Shown: positions 15,463-24,434, counted from the stretch's first letter. The stretch is 64,000 nucleotides of DNA from Streptomyces sp. NBC_00271 (GCF_036178845.1 NZ_CP108070.1:2232001-2296000), one strand, 5' to 3'. Program-made: numbers and translations. The notes: a model not told the origin generated them from the letters alone.

Positions 15463-16392
15463 CTACCCCTTGGTGGACCCCAGTGTCAGGCCCGCGACGA
15501 AGTGTCGTTGCAGGAGCAGGAAGACCAGGATCGTGGGGAGGGCGACCAGGACGGAGCCCGCGGCCAGCAGGTTGTAGTCCGTGAAGAACTGGCCGCGGAG
15601 GTTGTTGAGGGACGACGTGATCGGGAGCTTGTCGGGGTTGGAGATGAAGATCAGGGCCCAGAGGAAGTCGTTGTAGATCCAGGTGAACTCGAGGGTCCCG
15701 AGGGCCGCGAGGGCGGGGCGGCACAGCGGGAGGGTGATGCGCCAGAACTGGGTCCACACGCCCGCGCCGTCGACGATGGCGGCCTCGAGGATCTCCTGCG
15801 GCAGCGTCCGCATGAAATTGGCCAGCACGAAGACGCAGAAGCCCATCTGGAAGCCGATGTTGACGATGATGACGGCCCAGTAGGAGTCGTACATCGTCAG
15901 CGAGTCGGACATCCACCACGGCAGCGGGATCCTGTTGAACAGGACGTACAGCGGGGTGACGATGACCTGCTGGGGCAGCAGGTTGCCCGCGGTGAAGAAC
16001 ATCAGCAGGACGAGGCCCCCGCGCAGCTTCAGCCGGGACACGGCGAAGGCGACGAACGAGGCGAGGAAGAGGGTCACGAGGACGGCGGGCACGGCGATGA
16101 GCAGGGTGTTGGTGAAGTACTTGCCCATGCCGGATTCGCTGTAGGCGCGGCGGTAGTACTCGAAGGACAGGTGCTTCGGGAAGGAGAAGTAGCCGTTCTG
16201 CGCCGTCTCCTCGTACGGGCGCAGCGAGGCGTAGACGGCGAGCAGGAGCGGCGCGAGGAAGGCGAGCGAGACGCCCATCAGGAAGATGTGGACGCCGAAG
16301 CGGCCGGGGCGCGGCCGGCGGCGGGGAGCGGGCGTCGGCTCGGGAGCGGGCGCCGGGCGCACGGGAGCGCCGGTGCGGATGTCGGCGGTCAT
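15463..16392 (-). CDS. Carbohydrate ABC transporter permease (MalG-like)
   Basis: A 309-residue inner-membrane permease with six predicted helices. The ATPase-contact loop reads EAAIVDGAGVWTQFWRITLPLCRPA, the EAA motif with conserved G at about residues 203-227. A long Pro-rich cytoplasmic leader (1-33) precedes helix 1. It overlaps the upstream permease by ATGA, so the two are coupled. The cluster lacks an ATPase; Streptomyces often share one (MsiK) among sugar importers. Placement next to a GH27 alpha-galactosidase suggests uptake of alpha-galactosides. A C-terminal copy of this gene survives at 11007. Confidence 0.9.
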   Translation of the reverse strand: MTADIRTGAPVRPAPAPEPTPAPRRRPRPGRFGVHIFLMGVSLAFLAPLLLAVYASLRPYEETAQNGYFSFPKHLSFEYYRRAYSESGMGKYFTNTLLIAVPAVLVTLFLASFVAFAVSRLKLRGGLVLLMFFTAGNLLPQQVIVTPLYVLFNRIPLPWWMSDSLTMYDSYWAVIIVNIGFQMGFCVFVLANFMRTLPQEILEAAIVDGAGVWTQFWRITLPLCRPALAALGTLEFTWIYNDFLWALIFISNPDKLPITSSLNNLRGQFFTDYNLLAAGSVLVALPTILVFLLLQRHFVAGLTLGSTKG

Positions 16393-17303
16393 CGTTCGCG
16401 CGCACCTCGCAGCTCTTGGACCAGGAACGTCACGATGAACCCCAGGGAGACGGTGAGCAGGACGACCGCGATGGCGGAGCCGAATCCGATGCGGCTGGCT
16501 TCCCCGATGATGTTGTCGGTGATCAGGACGGAGAGCAGTTCCAGGCCGTTGCGGCCCTTGTTGACCGCGTAGACGATGTCGAACGCGCGCAGCGCCTCGA
16601 TGACGGTGATGACACCGACGATCACGTTGACCGGGCGCAGGGTCGGGAAGACGACGCGGAAGAAGGTCTGGCGGGCGTTCGCGCCGTCGATCGCGGCGGC
16701 TTCCTTCAGCTGCGGGTCGACGGACTTGAGTCCGGCGAGGTAGAGGATCATGACGTAACCCGTGTGCCGCCAGCTCGCCGCGATCATCATCATCCAGATG
16801 TTGAGGTGCGCGTCGCCGAGCCAGTCGATCGGGTTCTCGTGGTTGTTGAGGATCGTGTTGACCACGCCCTGGTCGGTGCCGAGGATCAGCTGGGCGATGA
16901 AGCCGACGATGGCGAGCGAGAGCACGACCGGCAGGTAGATCACGGACTGGTAGAAGCGGCTGAAGCGCACTCCGCGGTCGATGAGCACCGCGAGGAACAG
17001 TCCGAACGGCGTGGCGATCAGGCCGAGGAAGAGCAGCCACAGGACGTTGTGGCGGACGGCGGGCCAGAACGCCGGGTAGTTCTCGAACACGTTCTTGTAG
17101 TTGTCGCCGCCCACCCAGTGGATGTCGCCGACGCCGTCCCAGGAAGTGAAGGAGAGCCCGATGGAGGCGAGGGTCGGGCCCCAGACGATGACGATGTCGA
17201 GCAGGACGGGTATGCCGAGGAGCACGCCGAGGACGACGGTGTCGCGGCGGGTGAACCGCCGCAGCCGCCGTCGTCCGGCGCGCCGTGGGATGTTGAGCGC
17301 CAC
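16389..17303 (-). CDS. Carbohydrate ABC transporter permease (MalF-like)
   Basis: A 304-residue permease with the EAA loop KEAAAIDGANARQTFFRVVFPTLRP at about 200-224 and six predicted helices; helix 1 is near residues 22-45. The GTG start at 17303 follows GGGGGA and lies 20 bp after the binding-protein stop, in operon order binding protein - permease - permease. It pairs with the MalG-like partner downstream. Confidence 0.9.
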   Translation of the reverse strand: MALNIPRRAGRRRLRRFTRRDTVVLGVLLGIPVLLDIVIVWGPTLASIGLSFTSWDGVGDIHWVGGDNYKNVFENYPAFWPAVRHNVLWLLFLGLIATPFGLFLAVLIDRGVRFSRFYQSVIYLPVVLSLAIVGFIAQLILGTDQGVVNTILNNHENPIDWLGDAHLNIWMMMIAASWRHTGYVMILYLAGLKSVDPQLKEAAAIDGANARQTFFRVVFPTLRPVNVIVGVITVIEALRAFDIVYAVNKGRNGLELLSVLITDNIIGEASRIGFGSAIAVVLLTVSLGFIVTFLVQELRGARER

Positions 17304-17323
17304 GGAACGTCTTCCCCCAGTGA

Positions 17324-18649
17324 TCAGCCGACGGGCGACGAGAAGATGGTCTTCTTCTGTCGTTCGATGCTGTTGCAGAGACCGTCGACGTCCTTCGGGT
17401 TGCCGATGAAGTCCTGGATCGCCTTGATCATCACGGTCGAGGCGAAGTCCGGACGGGTGTCGCGGTCCATGAACTGCGAGATCTGCTTGGCGCCCGAGAC
17501 GAGCTGGGCCGACTTCTTCTGCAGGGCGCTGTACTTGGTGGTGTCGGCGCCGTCGTTGACGGCCACGTTGTTGGGGTCGAGGGCGAGGTAGGTGTTCTCG
17601 GCGGTCGGGGTGCCCAGCCACGTCAGGAGAGCCTTGGCGCCGTCGAGGTTCTTCGACTTCTTGGCGACCAGGAAGCCGTCGATGGGTGCTTCCACGGCGT
17701 CCTGCGCGTACTGCGGGTCGATCTCGGGGAAGGCGAAGAAGTCGATGTCGTCGCGTTCGTTCTCGGGGAACTGGGTGCCCGGATGCGGCATTCCGAAGAC
17801 CGCCATCCCCGTCTTGCGCTGCTGCAGGCTCTGCCCGGCCTCCTCCCAGGTCCGGCCGAGGGCGCCCTTCTGGTAGTAGGGCATGACCTCGCGCCAGGTG
17901 TCGAAGACGTTCTTCACCTTGGTGTCGGTCCATGCCTCCGTGCCGGCCATCAGGGACTTGTGGAAGTCGTATCCGTTCAGGCGCATGTTGATGTAGTCGA
18001 AGGTGCCCATCGCGGGCCAGCCGTCCTTGTCGCAGAAGGCGACGGGCGTCCCGTCCTTCGACATCCGCTTGGCCAGCGCGATGAAGTCGTCCCAGGTCTT
18101 GGGCTGTTGGTAGCCCTTGGACTGGAAGAGGCTCTTGCGGTGGAAGACGGCCCACGGATAGTAGTAGTACGGCACGAAGTACTGCTTGCCGGAGTGGGTG
18201 GACTGCTCCTTCAGTGCGTCGGAGAAGCCCGTGAAGCCGCTCCACACGTCGCTGATCTCGTGCAGGAGCCCCTTCTCCGCGAAGTACTGCATGCGATACC
18301 CCGCGAACCACATGAAGACGTCGTCGGGCGTGCCCTGGAGATAGCGGTTGATGTTCTCCTGGAAGTCGTTGTGGTCCTTGGTGTTGACCTTGACCTTCTT
18401 GCCGGACTTCTTCTCGTACGCCGAGAAGGCCGCCGCGTACGCCTTCTTGGGGACCGGGTCCGAGGCGTTGGACCCCACGGTGACTTCGTTCTTGTTTCCG
18501 CCGGGTCCGTCGCCGCAGGCGGACAGCAGGGCGGGGAGCGTGAGCGCGCCGGCGCCGAGGGCCGCACCACGCAAGAGATTTCGCCGGGACATCCGATGAC
18601 CTGAGGTGCCTCCGGGCACGACAATCCCCTTCAACGATGACTGTGCCAT
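17324..18649 (-). CDS. Sugar ABC transporter substrate-binding lipoprotein
   Basis: A 441-residue extracytoplasmic solute-binding protein. The N-terminus combines a twin-arginine-like motif (MSRRNLLRG) with a lipobox LLSAC at Cys45, so export by Tat and lipidation are likely. The rest has the usual family features (FSAYEKKSGKKVKV, aromatic-rich YYYYPWAVFHRKSLF). First gene of the importer operon. GAGGAGGGGG precedes the ATG. It is divergent from the alpha-galactosidase, so melibiose, raffinose or galactomannan oligosaccharides are likely ligands. Confidence 0.9.
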   Translation of the reverse strand: MAQSSLKGIVVPGGTSGHRMSRRNLLRGAALGAGALTLPALLSACGDGPGGNKNEVTVGSNASDPVPKKAYAAAFSAYEKKSGKKVKVNTKDHNDFQENINRYLQGTPDDVFMWFAGYRMQYFAEKGLLHEISDVWSGFTGFSDALKEQSTHSGKQYFVPYYYYPWAVFHRKSLFQSKGYQQPKTWDDFIALAKRMSKDGTPVAFCDKDGWPAMGTFDYINMRLNGYDFHKSLMAGTEAWTDTKVKNVFDTWREVMPYYQKGALGRTWEEAGQSLQQRKTGMAVFGMPHPGTQFPENERDDIDFFAFPEIDPQYAQDAVEAPIDGFLVAKKSKNLDGAKALLTWLGTPTAENTYLALDPNNVAVNDGADTTKYSALQKKSAQLVSGAKQISQFMDRDTRPDFASTVMIKAIQDFIGNPKDVDGLCNSIERQKKTIFSSPVG

Positions 18650-18766
18650 GTCCCCCTCCTCGGGGTGCCACCCAACACAACCGAACGCGAGGCTTGGATC
18701 TCACTCCCATGTCGGAGTGTCGTCAAGGGTTCGGACGAGATATCGAACAACCGTTACCACTTCTCT

Positions 18767-18781
18767 TCCAACAGAGTTGGA
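18767..18781. promoter_or_regulatory. Dyad in the divergent importer/alpha-galactosidase promoter region
   Basis: TCCAAC AGA GTTGGA is a perfect 6-bp inverted repeat with a 3-base spacer. It lies 118 bp upstream of the binding-protein ATG and 79 bp upstream of the alpha-galactosidase ATG. It is a candidate control site for both; it does not closely match the LacI-type dyad at 22304, so another regulator is possible. Confidence 0.45.
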
Positions 18782-18859
18782 CAGGTCCTACCGTAAGCGC
18801 GCACCCTTGTCGCGGACATGTAGTCATCCTATCTTTCGCGAGTTCGGAGGAACGTAACG

Positions 18860-20899
18860 ATGCGTCACCTTCCCACCCGCACAACCCGCACAACCCGCCG
18901 AAGAGTGGTCGGAGCACTCGCGACGGCCCTGTTGTGTACCACCGGCCTGACCGCCCCGGAGGCCCTGGCCGCCCCCGCCCCCACCGAAACCCCCGCGTCC
19001 CCCGCCCTGGCCGACGGCCTCGCGCTCACCCCTCCGATGGGTTTCAACAACTGGAACTCCACGCACTGCCGGGCCGAGTTCAACGAGACCATGGTCAAGG
19101 GGATCGCGGACCTCTTCGTGGAGAAGGGACTCAAGGACGCCGGGTACCAGTACGTCAATCTGGACGACTGCTGGGCTCTGCCGTCCCGGAACGCCGACGG
19201 CAAGCTGGTACCCGACCCGACGCGCTTCCCGAACGGGATCAAGGCGGTCGCCGACTACGTGCACGCCAAGGGGCTCAAGCTCGGCATCTACACCAGCGCG
19301 GGCACGAAGACGTGCGACAGCGTCGGGTTCCCGGGCGCTCTCGGCCACGAGTACAGCGACGCCCGGCAGTTCGCGGACTGGGGCGTCGACTACCTCAAGT
19401 ACGACAACTGCAACAACCAGGGCGTGGACGCCAAGCAGCGCTACACGACCATGCGGGACGCGCTCAAGGCGACCGGCCGGCCCATCGTCTACAGCCTCTG
19501 CGAATGGGGCGAGAACAAGCCCTGGGAGTGGGCCTCGGACGTCGGACATCTGTGGCGTACGACCGGTGACATCAGCGACAACTGGGGCTCGATGCTGTCG
19601 ATCCTCAAGCAGAACCTGCCCCTCGCCCCGCACGCGGGTCCCGGTCACTGGAACGACCCGGACATGCTGGAGGTCGGCAACGGCGGCATGACCGACACCG
19701 AGTACCGCTCGCACTTCTCGATGTGGTCGGTCATGGCGGCTCCGCTGCTCATCGGCTCGGATCTGCGCAAGGCGTCGGCCGCCACCTTCGACATCCTCGA
19801 CAACAAGGAAGTCATCGCGGTCGACCAGGACCCCCTGGGCAAGCAGGGCACCGTGCTCTCCTCCGAGGGCGGACGCTGGGTCGTCGCCAAGGAGATGAAG
19901 GACGGCAGCCGGACGGTGGCGCTGTTCAACGAGACCGGCAGCGCCCAGCACATCGCCACGACCACGACGGCCGTGGGGCTGCCTGCCGCCCACGGCTACA
20001 CCCTGCGCGACCTGTGGCAGCACCGGAGCTACAACACCGCGGGCGCCATCTCAGCGACCGTCCCCGCGCACGGCACGGTCCTCGTCCGCGTCTCGGCCGA
20101 CCGCCACTGGGCCAAGAACCCGCCCGCCGTCGAACTCGGCCTGGACGGAGGCCCGTTGGTGGAGGCGGGCAAGCCTGTTTCCCTGACGTCGGCGATGACC
20201 GACCTCGGCCGTACGCCCGCGCGGCACGTCTCGGTGGCGCTGAGCGGCCCGACGGGCTGGAAGGTCGCGGCCGCCTCACCGACCACGGCGGGCACGGTAC
20301 GCACGGGACACTCCCTGCGTACGAAGTGGCGGGTCACCGCACCCGAGGGCACGGCCGCGGGATCGTACGACCTGACGCTCAGGGCCACGTACCGCTCACC
20401 GACCGGTATACGCACCGAGAGCGTGCTCCCGCTCACGGTGTCGGTCGTCGTGGCTCCCCCCTCGGGCGTCTCCTACCTCGGCGACCTGCCATGGCTGTCG
20501 ACGACCAATGGATTCGGCCCGGTTGAGCGCAACACCAGCAACGGGGAGAGCGCCGCGGGCGACGGTCATCCGATCACTCTCGGCGGAGTCGTCTACGCCA
20601 AGGGACTCGGCGCGCACGCCCCGAGCGCCATCGAGTACTACACCGGCAAGCGGTGCCGGACCGTCACCGCGGACGTCGGCGTCGACGACGAGAAGGGTGC
20701 CAAGGGCACCGTCGCGTTCGAGATCTGGGCGGACGGCGCGTTGGTCGCCTCGACCGGGGTGCTCACCAACACCATGCCGGCCCAGCCGGTCTCGGCCGAC
20801 GTGACCGGCGCGCAGGTCGTCCGCCTCGTCGTCACCGACGGCGGCGACGGCGTCGACTCGGACCACGCGGACTGGGCGGACGCCCGACTGACCTGCTGA
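18860..20899 (+). CDS. Secreted GH27 alpha-galactosidase with NEW3 and NPCBM domains
   Basis: A 679-residue exported enzyme. The signal peptide spans about residues 1-38 (arginine-rich, cleavage near ALAA). The GH27 barrel covers about 50-330: PPMGFNNWNS, nucleophile Asp182 in YLKYDNC, acid/base Asp237 in WRTTGDI, and WNDPDML. A C-terminal beta domain runs to about 410, then a NEW3-like domain (about 425-530), then an NPCBM-type carbohydrate-binding module (about 540-679, YLGDLPW...KGLGAHAPS). It releases terminal alpha-galactose from oligosaccharides or galactomannan outside the cell. GGAGG is 9 bp before the ATG. Some GH27 members act on other alpha-linked sugars. Confidence 0.93.
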   Translation: MRHLPTRTTRTTRRRVVGALATALLCTTGLTAPEALAAPAPTETPASPALADGLALTPPMGFNNWNSTHCRAEFNETMVKGIADLFVEKGLKDAGYQYVNLDDCWALPSRNADGKLVPDPTRFPNGIKAVADYVHAKGLKLGIYTSAGTKTCDSVGFPGALGHEYSDARQFADWGVDYLKYDNCNNQGVDAKQRYTTMRDALKATGRPIVYSLCEWGENKPWEWASDVGHLWRTTGDISDNWGSMLSILKQNLPLAPHAGPGHWNDPDMLEVGNGGMTDTEYRSHFSMWSVMAAPLLIGSDLRKASAATFDILDNKEVIAVDQDPLGKQGTVLSSEGGRWVVAKEMKDGSRTVALFNETGSAQHIATTTTAVGLPAAHGYTLRDLWQHRSYNTAGAISATVPAHGTVLVRVSADRHWAKNPPAVELGLDGGPLVEAGKPVSLTSAMTDLGRTPARHVSVALSGPTGWKVAAASPTTAGTVRTGHSLRTKWRVTAPEGTAAGSYDLTLRATYRSPTGIRTESVLPLTVSVVVAPPSGVSYLGDLPWLSTTNGFGPVERNTSNGESAAGDGHPITLGGVVYAKGLGAHAPSAIEYYTGKRCRTVTADVGVDDEKGAKGTVAFEIWADGALVASTGVLTNTMPAQPVSADVTGAQVVRLVVTDGGDGVDSDHADWADARLTC

Positions 20900-20907
20900 C
20901 CGGTGCG

Positions 20908-20933
20908 CCGAGCCGGGGGCTCCTCCGGCTCGG
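20908..20933 (+). terminator. Hairpin terminator after the alpha-galactosidase
   Basis: CCGAGCCGG (20908-20916) pairs perfectly with CCGGCTCGG (20925-20933) around an 8-base loop, starting 9 bp after the stop codon. Confidence 0.7.
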
Positions 20934-21054
20934 CAGCGCACGGAAACCCGGCCGATCGGCCTCCTGTCGGTCGTCGGCACGACCGGGGCCGGGCCGACCG
21001 CGCCGGAGGACGTGGCCCAAGCAGGCTCCCCGCAGGAGGCATCGGTCCTGGACC

Positions 21055-21183
21055 GCGGCCCGGTCGCGCCTCGCGCCGCGACCGGGCCGCACTCACCCCC
21101 GGCGGATCAACCGCACCTCCGGTCGGCACCCCGGCCCGGACGCGCGAACCGCGGCGCGCGTCCGCTCAGCCGACCCGGGTCGG
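21055..21183. terminator. Tandem hairpins in the convergent gap before the ROK gene
   Basis: Three inverted repeats occupy the gap: a perfect 14-bp stem at 21055-21068/21077-21090 (GCGGCCCGGTCGCG), a 10-bp stem at 21137-21146/21155-21164 (CGGACGCGCG), and a perfect 14-bp palindrome at 21170-21183. Both stems have 8-base loops. The 350 bp between 20900 and 21250 hold no gene. The array probably terminates the convergent ROK and alpha-galactosidase transcripts. Confidence 0.6.
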
Positions 21184-21250
21184 GCCATCGGCCCCCGACC
21201 CGGCGGGCCAACCCAGGCACCGGCCGATCAGCCACGGCCCGGGGCGGCGC

Positions 21251-22207
21251 TCAGCCCGCGACCCGCTCCGCGGTGCTCGGCTGCCTGCTGAGCGCGGCCG
21301 CCGCCGCGCCGACAAGACCGGCGTCCGTGCCCATCAATGCGGGCGCCACGGTCAGCCGCCGCACGAAGGACAGGGTGGCGTAGTCGGCCAGCGCCTTGCG
21401 GAGCGGCTCGAAGAGCACGTCCCCGGCCTTGCCCACCCCCCCGCCGATGACGGCGATGTCGATCTCGACGAGGGTCGCGGTCGCCGCGATGCCCGCCGCC
21501 AGCGCCTTCGCCGCGCGTTCGAACGAGGCCACCGCCACCGGGTCGCCCTCGCGCGCGGCGGCGGCCACCGCGGCGGCCGAGGTGTCACCGTCGGGCCCCG
21601 GCCGCCAGCCGCCCTCCAGCGCCCGCCGCGCGATGTTCGGACCGCTCGCGATGCGCTCCACGCAGCCGCGCGAACCGCACGGGCAGCGGTCACCGTCGAG
21701 GTCCACGCTGATGTGCCCGATGTGGCCCGCGTTGCCCGTGGGACCGGGGTGAAGCTGACCGTTCAGGACCAGCCCGCCCCCGACACCCGTCGAGACCACC
21801 ATGCACAGGGCGTTGTCGTGGCCGCGCGCCGCACCCTGCCAGTGCTCGGCGGCCGTGATGGCCACCCCGTCGCCGATCAGCTCGACCGGCAGGTCCCCGG
21901 TCGCCGCACGGACCCGCTCGACGAGCGGATAGTCGCGCCAGCCCGCCACGTTCACCGGACTCACCGTGCCCGCGCAGGCGTCCACCGGCCCCGCACTGCC
22001 GATGCCGACGGCCCCTGCCCGGCTCCACAGCGGTGACCCGGTCAGCTCGCCGAGGACCTCCTCGACGGCCCCCATCACGGTGTCGCCGTCCTCCTGCGCG
22101 GGCGTCGCGCGCTGCGCGCGCAGAAGAATGCGGCCGCGGCCGTCCACCAGCGCTCCGGCGATCTTGGTGCCGCCGATGTCGAGCGCGGCCACGAGGTCGG
22201 TGTGCAT
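21251..22207 (-). CDS. ROK family sugar kinase (glucokinase-like)
   Basis: A 318-residue cytosolic kinase with no N-terminal HTH, so an enzyme rather than a ROK repressor. The ATP-binding motif DIGGTKIAGALVD is at about 9-21. The substrate motif GNAGHIGH and the zinc motif CPCGSRGCVE are near 160-185. It phosphorylates a hexose with ATP, probably glucose released from alpha-galactosides or a related sugar. The ATG at 22207 has a weak ribosome site. It is divergent from the LacI gene, with a LacI-type dyad between them. Confidence 0.88.
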   Translation of the reverse strand: MHTDLVAALDIGGTKIAGALVDGRGRILLRAQRATPAQEDGDTVMGAVEEVLGELTGSPLWSRAGAVGIGSAGPVDACAGTVSPVNVAGWRDYPLVERVRAATGDLPVELIGDGVAITAAEHWQGAARGHDNALCMVVSTGVGGGLVLNGQLHPGPTGNAGHIGHISVDLDGDRCPCGSRGCVERIASGPNIARRALEGGWRPGPDGDTSAAAVAAAAREGDPVAVASFERAAKALAAGIAATATLVEIDIAVIGGGVGKAGDVLFEPLRKALADYATLSFVRRLTVAPALMGTDAGLVGAAAAALSRQPSTAERVAG

Positions 22208-22303
22208 CAGTGTCAGTTCTCCCGGTGAACCTGGTGAAAGGGGCAGACCGGTCGCGATGGGGGGCGCAGGCCGGAGAATGCGGTGGACAGTGTCTCCCGC
22301 ATC

Positions 22304-22318
22304 TGACAACGTTGTCCA
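22304..22318. promoter_or_regulatory. LacI-type operator
   Basis: TGACAACGTTGTCCA contains a perfect 12-bp palindrome, GACAACGTTGTC, with the central CG typical of LacI-family operators. It lies between the divergent ROK and LacI genes, 97 bp before the ROK start. Autoregulation and control of the ROK gene by the neighbouring LacI protein are likely. Confidence 0.75.
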
Positions 22319-22453
22319 GGCTCTATGCTCGACGCCACATCCTCATACAACCCCATGGACCGACGCACCCCCGTGGACAACAAGGACTCGTGGCCGACAG
22401 GGACCGCCGCGTGGACGACGGGAACCGTGGACGACAGGACAGGACAGCGCATC

Positions 22454-23491
22454 GTGGCAGAGACCGCCCGCCGATCCGAGAACCGCTACGGCAACCGTCC
22501 GACCATGAAAGACGTGGCGGCACGAGCCGGGGTGGGCCTCAAGACGGTCTCGCGGGTCGTCAACGGTGAGCCCGGAGTCACTCCGGACACCGAGCGCCGC
22601 GTCCAGGAGGCCATCGACGCGCTGGGCTTCCGCCGCAACGACAGCGCCCGGGTGCTGCGCAAGGGCCGCACCGCGAGCATCGGCCTCGTCCTGGAGGACC
22701 TCGCCGACCCCTTCTACGGCCCCCTCAGCCGCGCGGTCGAGGAGGTGGCCCGCGCCCACGGCGCGCTGCTCATCAACGGCTCCAGCGCCGAGGACCCCGA
22801 CCGCGAACAGGAACTGGTCCTCGCCCTGTGCGCACGCCGCGTGGACGGGCTGGTGATCATCCCGGCCGGTGACGACCACCGCTATCTGGAGCCCGAGATC
22901 AAGGCGGGCGTCGCCACGGTGTTCGTGGACCGCCCGGCGGGACAGATCGACGCCGACGTGGTGCTGTCCGACAGTTTCGGCGGGGCCCGTGACGGCGTCG
23001 CCCACCTGATCGCCCACGGCCACCGCCGGATCGGCTTCATCGGCGACATGCCGCGTATCCACACCGCCGCCGAGCGGCTGCGCGGCTACCGGGCGGCCAT
23101 GGAGGAGGCGGGCATACCTGTCGAGGACGACTGGATGTCCCTGGGCGTCACCGACCCGCAGCGGGTGCGGAAGGCGGCCGAGGACATGCTGTCCGGCCCC
23201 TCCCCCGTGACCGCGGTCTTCGCCGGCAACAACCGCGTCACCGTCACGGTCGTCCGTGTCATCGCCGAGCGCGGCCGGCCCGTCGCCCTCGTCGGCTTCG
23301 ACGACATCGAGCTCGCCGACCTCCTCGAGCCCGGCGTCACCGTCGTCGCCCAGGACGCCGCCGCCCTCGGCCGCACCGCCGCCGAACGCCTCTTCCGCCA
23401 GTTGGAGGGCACCCTCATCACCCCGGAACGCATCGAACTCCCGACCCGTCTGATCACCCGCGGATCGGGCGAACTGCCGCCCGCGGACTGA
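22454..23491 (+). CDS. LacI family transcriptional regulator
   Basis: A 345-residue repressor with the start at GTG 22454, behind AGGACAG at 6 bp. The frame is open from 22325 and earlier ATG/GTG codons exist, but 345 residues is the usual length. The DNA-binding domain has TMKDVAARAGVGLKTVSRVVNGEPGVTPDT at about 17-46 and the hinge helix VLRKGRTASIGLVL. A periplasmic-binding-protein-like ligand domain follows (GGARDGVAHLIAHGHRRIGFIGD). It probably senses a sugar from alpha-galactoside breakdown and represses the cluster through the dyad at 22304. Confidence 0.88.
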   Translation: MAETARRSENRYGNRPTMKDVAARAGVGLKTVSRVVNGEPGVTPDTERRVQEAIDALGFRRNDSARVLRKGRTASIGLVLEDLADPFYGPLSRAVEEVARAHGALLINGSSAEDPDREQELVLALCARRVDGLVIIPAGDDHRYLEPEIKAGVATVFVDRPAGQIDADVVLSDSFGGARDGVAHLIAHGHRRIGFIGDMPRIHTAAERLRGYRAAMEEAGIPVEDDWMSLGVTDPQRVRKAAEDMLSGPSPVTAVFAGNNRVTVTVVRVIAERGRPVALVGFDDIELADLLEPGVTVVAQDAAALGRTAAERLFRQLEGTLITPERIELPTRLITRGSGELPPAD

Positions 23492-23494
23492 GCC

Positions 23495-24336
23495 GTGGCC
23501 GAGCCGGACCCGCGTACTCTCGAAGCGCTAGGGCCTGTCGTTTGGATCAGGTCGTTTCGGGAGACGGCGCTTGATCGGTGCCGGTGAGCGGGGTCTGGTG
23601 CGTGCAGCTGCAAGGCGGAGGAGGGAGCCATGGCGGAGCCATGGCGACCGACGACAACGCCGCAGATGTGCGTGCCAGACCCCGCGGCCCAGGCCTGATC
23701 CAAACGACAGGCCCTAGGCCTCGCCGAGGCGCCCCGCGAGCACCCGCTGAGCTACCCGGGCGCCCGGCCCGAGGAGTCCGTACTCCTCGACGGGGACCGG
23801 CTGTTGCCGCTCACCCGCAGGGTGTACGAGGACCGCGTCCCGGTCCTCGCGGTCGGCTCCAACGCCTGCCCGGCCCAACTCCGGCACAAGATGGCGCAGT
23901 CCGGGGTGTCGGGCACGATCCCGATGGTGAAGACGCGGGTCTTCGGCCTCGGGGTCGGCGTCTCGGCCCACGTGAGTCCGATGGGGTACGTGTCCGCGTC
24001 GCGGTGGCCGAGGGGGCGTACGGCCGGGCGTGGCTGTCCGCCTCCGACGCGCGGATCGAGCTGGACACCGGTGAGCTCCTGCCGGGTGCCCATGTGTACG
24101 TCAACCGCCGCGGAGTGCTCCACAACGGCTCCGAATCACCTCGCCCGCACCCCGGCGAGCGCCCGCTGCTCGCCTCGCTGCTCGCCGGGTCGCCGCGGCT
24201 GCGGGAGCTGTTCGGGGAGACGCCGGAGGAGTTCTGCGCGCGGGCTCGAGGCGACGGCGCGCTCTGCGCCCGGGGGACCCGGCTGTTCGCCTCGGAGGGG
24301 CTCACCATGGCTTCGGGGCTCGAGAGATACGCGTAG
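23495..24336 (+). pseudogene. Disrupted gene (gamma-glutamylcyclotransferase-like hypothetical) interrupted by a MITE
   Basis: Reading starts at GTG 23495 (AEPDPRTLEAL) and is split at codon 12 by a 182-bp element flanked by CTAG. Removing the element and one CTAG restores the frame into GLAEAPREHPLSYPG, then VPVLAVGSNACPAQLRHKM. That frame continues to GYVSA near 23995. The C-terminal part (AEGAYGRAWLSASDARIEL...) lies in another frame, so coding sequence has also been deleted or shifted there. VGSNxxP resembles the gamma-glutamylcyclotransferase fold, but the family call is tentative. The gene should be inactive. Confidence 0.8.
23532..23713. mobile_element. MITE, 182 bp, 20-bp perfect terminal inverted repeats, CTAG target duplication
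   Basis: Left end GGCCTGTCGTTTGGATCAGG (23532-23551) is the exact reverse complement of the right end (23694-23713). CTAG flanks both sides (23528-23531 and 23714-23717) as a 4-bp duplication matching the YTAR target of IS5-type transposases. The interior has further inverted arms (GCGGGGTCTGG and CCAGACCCCGC) and a GCCATGGC pair, so the whole element can fold into a long hairpin. It codes for no transposase and must be mobilised in trans. Confidence 0.85.
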
Positions 24337-24342
24337 AGGGTC

Positions 24343-24425
24343 CGTCGTCACAGTGCGGGCCGTATGCGGCTGGTCGCGCCCACGCGGCGGAGCCGCACAG
24401 TGTCACAGCCCCGCGCCCCTGAAAG
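24343..24425. repeat. Dispersed Streptomyces-type GC-rich intergenic repeat
   Basis: The segment reading, on the minus strand, CAGGGGCGCGGGGCTGTG followed by GTGCGGCTCCGCCGCGTG and GGCGCGACCAGCC resembles an intergenic repeat I know from many Streptomyces genomes, often near gene ends. It contains the hairpin GCGGC/GCCGC. Next to it CAGGGA and TCCCTG (24426-24445) pair across the stop codon of the following gene. A genome search is needed to confirm copy number. Confidence 0.5.
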
Positions 24426-24434
24426 CAGGGAGCT

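Noticed and set aside
18729..18748. GTTCG...CGAAC arms near the alpha-galactosidase promoter
   Set aside because: Only 5-bp arms with a 10-base spacer, which is expected by chance; the dyad at 18767 is stronger.
23532..23713. Complete insertion sequence
   Set aside because: At 182 bp it has inverted ends but no transposase frame, so it is called a MITE.
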